In this document: positions 61,112 through 64,000 of the stretch, one piece after another
How positions within the stretch are numbered: the first letter of the stretch is position 1
How the letters are laid out: each line of letters opens with the position of its first letter
From: a bacterium
GTDB lineage: Bacteria > Eisenbacteria > RBG-16-71-46 > CAIMUX01
DNA: 64,000 bases
Assembly: GCA_030431975.1 (NCBI GenBank)
Contig: JAUIHP010000003.1
Coordinates: 1 to 64,000, forward strand
Reading direction: 5' to 3'
Translations under genes and position numbers: made by a program
The notes under the pieces: generated by a model
Databases searched by the model: none
What the model saw: only the letters and a program-made list of their open reading frames with translations
What the model was told of the DNA's origin: nothing

Positions 61112-62419
61112 ATGCAGTTTCCAAGACTTTCCCCGTATCGCACCCGTTTGGTCCCGGCCCTGACGAAGCTCGTCCTGCCTGTTTTGACGGCCCTTCTTCT
61201 GGCCGGCGTACCGCAGCTTTCCCATGCCCAGGACCCGGGCGCTCCCAAGAAGAACATCCAGGAGGCGATGGCCGGAGACGGCACTATCTCCAGTCCCTAC
61301 AGAGACTTCCAGGAAGGAAGAGCTCAGGCCGCGCTCAAGAACGGCAAGATGCTGGTCTTCTTTCAGACCGACTCCTGCGGCTACAGCAAGGCCTTCCGGG
61401 AGATGACCGCTCCCGACCCAGAGGTGGCGCGCGCCCTCGATGATCTGGTCATCGTCATGCTCGATGTAGAATGGGCCAAGGACAAGTTCACCGCCCGCCA
61501 GCATGAGGTCCAGGCCACTCCGACGTTCGTCCTCTACGACGAGAAGGGGCCACTCCATCAGTGGCGCGGCTGGGGCAAGGATCTCTTTCTGCAGAACCTT
61601 CGCGGTGCCCTGAACGGGGAGACTCTCGTCCTCGATCGGATGAAGAACTTCGAGACCGCGCCGACGGCGGTGGACGGTCTTCTCCTGGGCAACTTCTATG
61701 CGTCGACCGGCAAGTTCGATCAGTCTTTGACCGCCTTTCGCAAAGCAGAAGAACTGGATCCTTCGCTCGACCTTCGTAGTGATCGTTTTGATACCGCGGC
61801 AGCCGGCTTTTCCAACCAGCAGGTTTCGCTGGAAGAGCTGATGAGCACGGCCGAGGCCATCACGTCTCGCAAACCGTCGGCGGCGGAAGCCCTGAACATC
61901 GCCTCCGTCGTTGCAAGAGCTTCGGAAAAGACGGACACGCCCGGCGCGGCCGCGCCTTTCGTCGCCACAGCCTTCGAAAAGAGCGAGTCGACGACCGAAC
62001 CGGCGCTTCTTTCTATTCGGAAGCGGCTCGCTCCGTATCACGCCCTCTATGTCGACAAAGACGAGCAGGCTGCCCTCGACCTTCAAGCGGCTACACTGGC
62101 TGCAAATTGGAAAGAGGACCCGGAGGAACTGAACCAGCTCGCTTGGTGGTGCGTGATCCATCGTGTGCACCTGGATAAGGCCAAGGCCTGGGCGCAACAG
62201 GCCATCGCAGGATTGTCCGAGAACGAGAAAAAGAGAGAGCGGGCCAACGCCCGGGACACTCTCGCCGAGATCCATCTTCTTCAGGGAAACAAGGATCTCG
62301 CCATTGCAGAGTGGCAGCAGGCCATGAAGGACCATCCGCGCTTGAAAGCCTACCGTGACAAGCTGGTCGAGCTCGGAGTGAAGTTTGATGACGAGAACGC
62401 CAAGATGGGTGGCAAGTAG
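61112..62419 (+). CDS. Thioredoxin-fold paralogue of the selenoprotein with a CxxS site
   Basis: 435 aa from ATG 61112 (a GTG at 61097 is possible). A signal peptide ([20 protein letters not shown]) precedes a thioredoxin-like domain with [15 protein letters not shown], so the site is C-G-Y-S, and [13 protein letters not shown] with the cis-Pro. The C-terminal domain aligns by eye with that of the preceding gene ([21 protein letters not shown] versus its NSYAWWAFENQVDLENAKTLA). It therefore arose by tandem duplication. A CxxS site favours thiol-isomerase or mixed-disulfide chemistry over reduction. A short gap (23 nt) leads to the aldolase gene. Confidence 0.88.
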   Translation: MQFPRLSPYRTRLVPALTKLVLPVLTALLLAGVPQLSHAQDPGAPKKNIQEAMAGDGTISSPYRDFQEGRAQAALKNGKMLVFFQTDSCGYSKAFREMTAPDPEVARALDDLVIVMLDVEWAKDKFTARQHEVQATPTFVLYDEKGPLHQWRGWGKDLFLQNLRGALNGETLVLDRMKNFETAPTAVDGLLLGNFYASTGKFDQSLTAFRKAEELDPSLDLRSDRFDTAAAGFSNQQVSLEELMSTAEAITSRKPSAAEALNIASVVARASEKTDTPGAAAPFVATAFEKSESTTEPALLSIRKRLAPYHALYVDKDEQAALDLQAATLAANWKEDPEELNQLAWWCVIHRVHLDKAKAWAQQAIAGLSENEKKRERANARDTLAEIHLLQGNKDLAIAEWQQAMKDHPRLKAYRDKLVELGVKFDDENAKMGGK

Positions 62420-62442
62420 TCGCCGCGGGAGGATGTAAGGGG

Positions 62443-63495
62443 ATGATCGATCGCATTCAGGATCTACTCGGGGACGAAGCGGGACTCCTCGACTACCAGG
62501 TCACCGGGATCAAGAAGGAAGAGATTCATCTTCCCGGTCCGGACTTCGTCGAGCGGGTTTGGCTCGATTCCGACCGGCCCGTTTCGGTGCTGCGAAACCT
62601 GCAGTGGTTGTTCAGCCACGGTCGACTCGGACACTCCGGATACCTCTCCATCCTTCCCGTCGATCAGGGCATCGAACATTCCGGCGCCGCATCCTTCGCG
62701 CCCAACCCGATCTACTTCGATCCGGAAAACATCGTCAAGCTGGCCGTGGAAGGCGGATGCAACGCCGTGACCTCGACTCTGGGCGTTCTCGGTTCGGTCG
62801 CTCGTCGGTATGCCTTCCGCATTCCCTTCATCGTCAAACTCAACCACAACGAACTGCTCTCCCATCCGGCGCAGCACGATCAAACGATGTACGGCCGCGT
62901 CGAGCAGGCCTTCGAGATGGGAGCCGCCGGAGTCGGCGCGACCGTCTACTTTGGATCCGACGAATCCAGACGGCAACTCGAGGAAGTCTCCGAGGCTTTC
63001 CAGCAGGCGCACGAACTCGGACTCTTCACCGTGCTCTGGTGCTACCTGCGCAACGCCGGGTTCAAGCACGAAGGCACCGACTACCACACCTCGGCCGACC
63101 TGACCGGACAAGCCAACCATCTCGGCGTCACCATTCAGGCGGACATCATCAAGCAGAAGCTCCCGGAGAGGAACGGCGGCTACAACGCCATCGGTTTCGG
63201 GCGGACGCACCCGCGCGTCTACTCCGAGCTGACCGGCGACCACCCCATCGAGTGGACGCGTTGGCAGGTCGTGAACTGCTTCATGGGACGAAGCGGACTC
63301 ATCAACTCCGGCGGCGCCTCGTCCGGGCATGGCGATCTTTCTGAAGCCGTCATCACGGCCGTCATCAACAAGCGGGCCGGAGGGATGGGACTCATCTCCG
63401 GACGGAAAGCGTTCCAGCGTGAGATGTCCGAAGGTGTGAAGTTGCTGAACGCCGTCCAGGACGTCTACCTCTGCGAGGACGTCACGATCGCGTAG
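62443..63495 (+). CDS. fbaB: Class I (DhnA-type) fructose-bisphosphate aldolase
   Basis: 350 aa; GGAGG 9 nt upstream. It cleaves fructose-1,6-bisphosphate to dihydroxyacetone phosphate and glyceraldehyde-3-phosphate through a Schiff base. Family marks: [54 protein letters not shown], and the phosphate-binding [10 protein letters not shown] and [12 protein letters not shown]. The whole protein is of typical length for this archaeal/bacterial family. It is cytoplasmic and central to glycolysis and gluconeogenesis. Confidence 0.95.
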   Translation: MIDRIQDLLGDEAGLLDYQVTGIKKEEIHLPGPDFVERVWLDSDRPVSVLRNLQWLFSHGRLGHSGYLSILPVDQGIEHSGAASFAPNPIYFDPENIVKLAVEGGCNAVTSTLGVLGSVARRYAFRIPFIVKLNHNELLSHPAQHDQTMYGRVEQAFEMGAAGVGATVYFGSDESRRQLEEVSEAFQQAHELGLFTVLWCYLRNAGFKHEGTDYHTSADLTGQANHLGVTIQADIIKQKLPERNGGYNAIGFGRTHPRVYSELTGDHPIEWTRWQVVNCFMGRSGLINSGGASSGHGDLSEAVITAVINKRAGGMGLISGRKAFQREMSEGVKLLNAVQDVYLCEDVTIA

Positions 63496-63569
63496 TTCGT
63501 ATGGCGGGAGGACTCTCCCTGAGATCGAACACGCTCTGCATACCGGGCGTTGCGTGAGGAAGCCAACGG

Positions 63570-64000
63570 ATGAACGAGCCATCATCCCGGCGGGTCACCC
63601 CCGCCGGGATTCTTCATCTCCTCGTCATTTACTTCGTTTGGGGTAGCACCTACCTCGCCATTCGTATCGCCGTAAACGAAGACGGTGGATTCCCGCCGTT
63701 CCTGATGGCAGCCGGTCGCGTCCTCCTGGGCGGCGCCATCCTTTGGGTGTGGGGAGCTCTTCGCCGCAACCGGCTTCGACCCACCCGCGCGGAATGGATC
63801 ACGCTCAGCGCGTCGGCCCTGCTCCTTTGGGTCGGCGGAAACGGAGCCGTGGTCTGGGCCGAGCAGTACGCCGACTCCGCATACGCAGCGCTGCTCGTCG
63901 GCGCGCTTCCTTTGTGGGTCGCACTCTTTGAAGCGATCATTGATCGACGGTCGCCCACTCCGCTGCTTGCACTGTCTCTACTCGTTGGGTTCGCGGGAAT
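63570..64000 (+). CDS. EamA/DMT-family transporter, N-terminal part (cut by window edge)
   Basis: The ATG at 63570 has AGGA 9 nt upstream and the frame is open to the right edge (143 residues). It has the EamA opening (LLVIYFVWGSTYLAIRIAV), then FLMAAGRVLLGGAILWVWGAL and WVGGNGAVVWAEQYADSAYAALLVGALPLWVAL, matching the YedA-type subfamily. At least four TM helices are visible. Function is export of a small metabolite or drug; the substrate is not predictable. Confidence 0.9.
   Translation, partial: MNEPSSRRVTPAGILHLLVIYFVWGSTYLAIRIAVNEDGGFPPFLMAAGRVLLGGAILWVWGALRRNRLRPTRAEWITLSASALLLWVGGNGAVVWAEQYADSAYAALLVGALPLWVALFEAIIDRRSPTPLLALSLLVGFAG
63584..63610 (+). terminator. 11-bp hairpin inside the first codons of the EamA gene
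   Basis: ATCCCGGCGGG and CCCGCCGGGAT flank a 5-nt loop, followed by TCTTC. It starts 14 nt after the EamA ATG. It looks like the aldolase terminator but lies within the next coding sequence, so it may attenuate that gene. Confidence 0.55.

Overview
The window is about 62-63% GC by eye and has no rRNA, tRNA or CRISPR array that I can see. Six predicted secreted proteins end in the FlgD-like / type IX secretion (T9SS) sorting domain, with WDGRDD-type cores and basic final strands such as SQKLVVER, KKAILLPR and QQRITLLK. That points to a bacterium of the FCB superphylum, possibly a poorly cultured lineage near Krumholzibacteriota or Eisenbacteria. The lineage is inference; no marker gene other than leuS is available here.

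Layout. 1-7 kb: surface and secreted proteins on the minus strand (Asp-box propeller, Tat/T9SS intradiol dioxygenase, SdrD-B repeat lipoprotein). 7-15 kb: a eukaryotic-like kinase with TPRs, leuS, a NAD(P)-binding protein with an apparent frameshift at its start, and a secreted orphan. 15.3-32.7 kb: a compact ten-gene minus-strand array. In transcription order it encodes a TrkA-N/RyR membrane protein, a single-domain RyR protein, an FHA protein, a PP2C phosphatase with a periplasmic beta-helix, a Ser/Thr kinase, a fused SEDS (FtsW/RodA)-class B PBP, a second FHA protein, a TIR protein, a large partner protein and an SPFH-like repeat protein. The middle resembles the actinobacterial fhaA-fhaB-pstP-rodA-pbpA-pknAB cluster; both ends carry domains typical of bacterial conflict or stress-sensing systems.

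32.7-42.5 kb: a mixed region with a Fic C-terminal remnant, a UPF0149/SEC-C protein, T9SS and dockerin-like secreted proteins, a serine beta-lactamase-family hydrolase with TPRs, and a DUF4143 ATPase whose upstream region has 32-bp palindromic operator-like repeats. 42.5-48.4 kb: a plus-strand run with three unrelated peptidases (S9, M35-like aspzincin, C58/YopT-like), the DNA glycosylase Tag and an ATP-grasp ligase. 48.6-59.3 kb: minus-strand genes for subtilases, a CHAT-TPR protease, an anti-sigma-like protein, an ECF sigma factor and an LVIVD propeller. The sigma, anti-sigma-like, CHAT and lipoprotein subtilase genes are joined by successive 4-nt ATGA overlaps.

59.9-64 kb: a thioredoxin-fold protein whose first active-site cysteine is encoded by in-frame TGA (W-U-G-A-C), followed directly by a SECIS-like hairpin, which makes it a strong selenoprotein candidate. 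Next come its CxxS paralogue, a DhnA-type class I aldolase and the start of an EamA transporter. The main candidates for undescribed biology are the FHA/PP2C/kinase/SEDS-PBP/TIR/RyR array, the selenoprotein, the ECF-CHAT-subtilase cascade and the S9/M35/ATP-grasp/C58 cluster.
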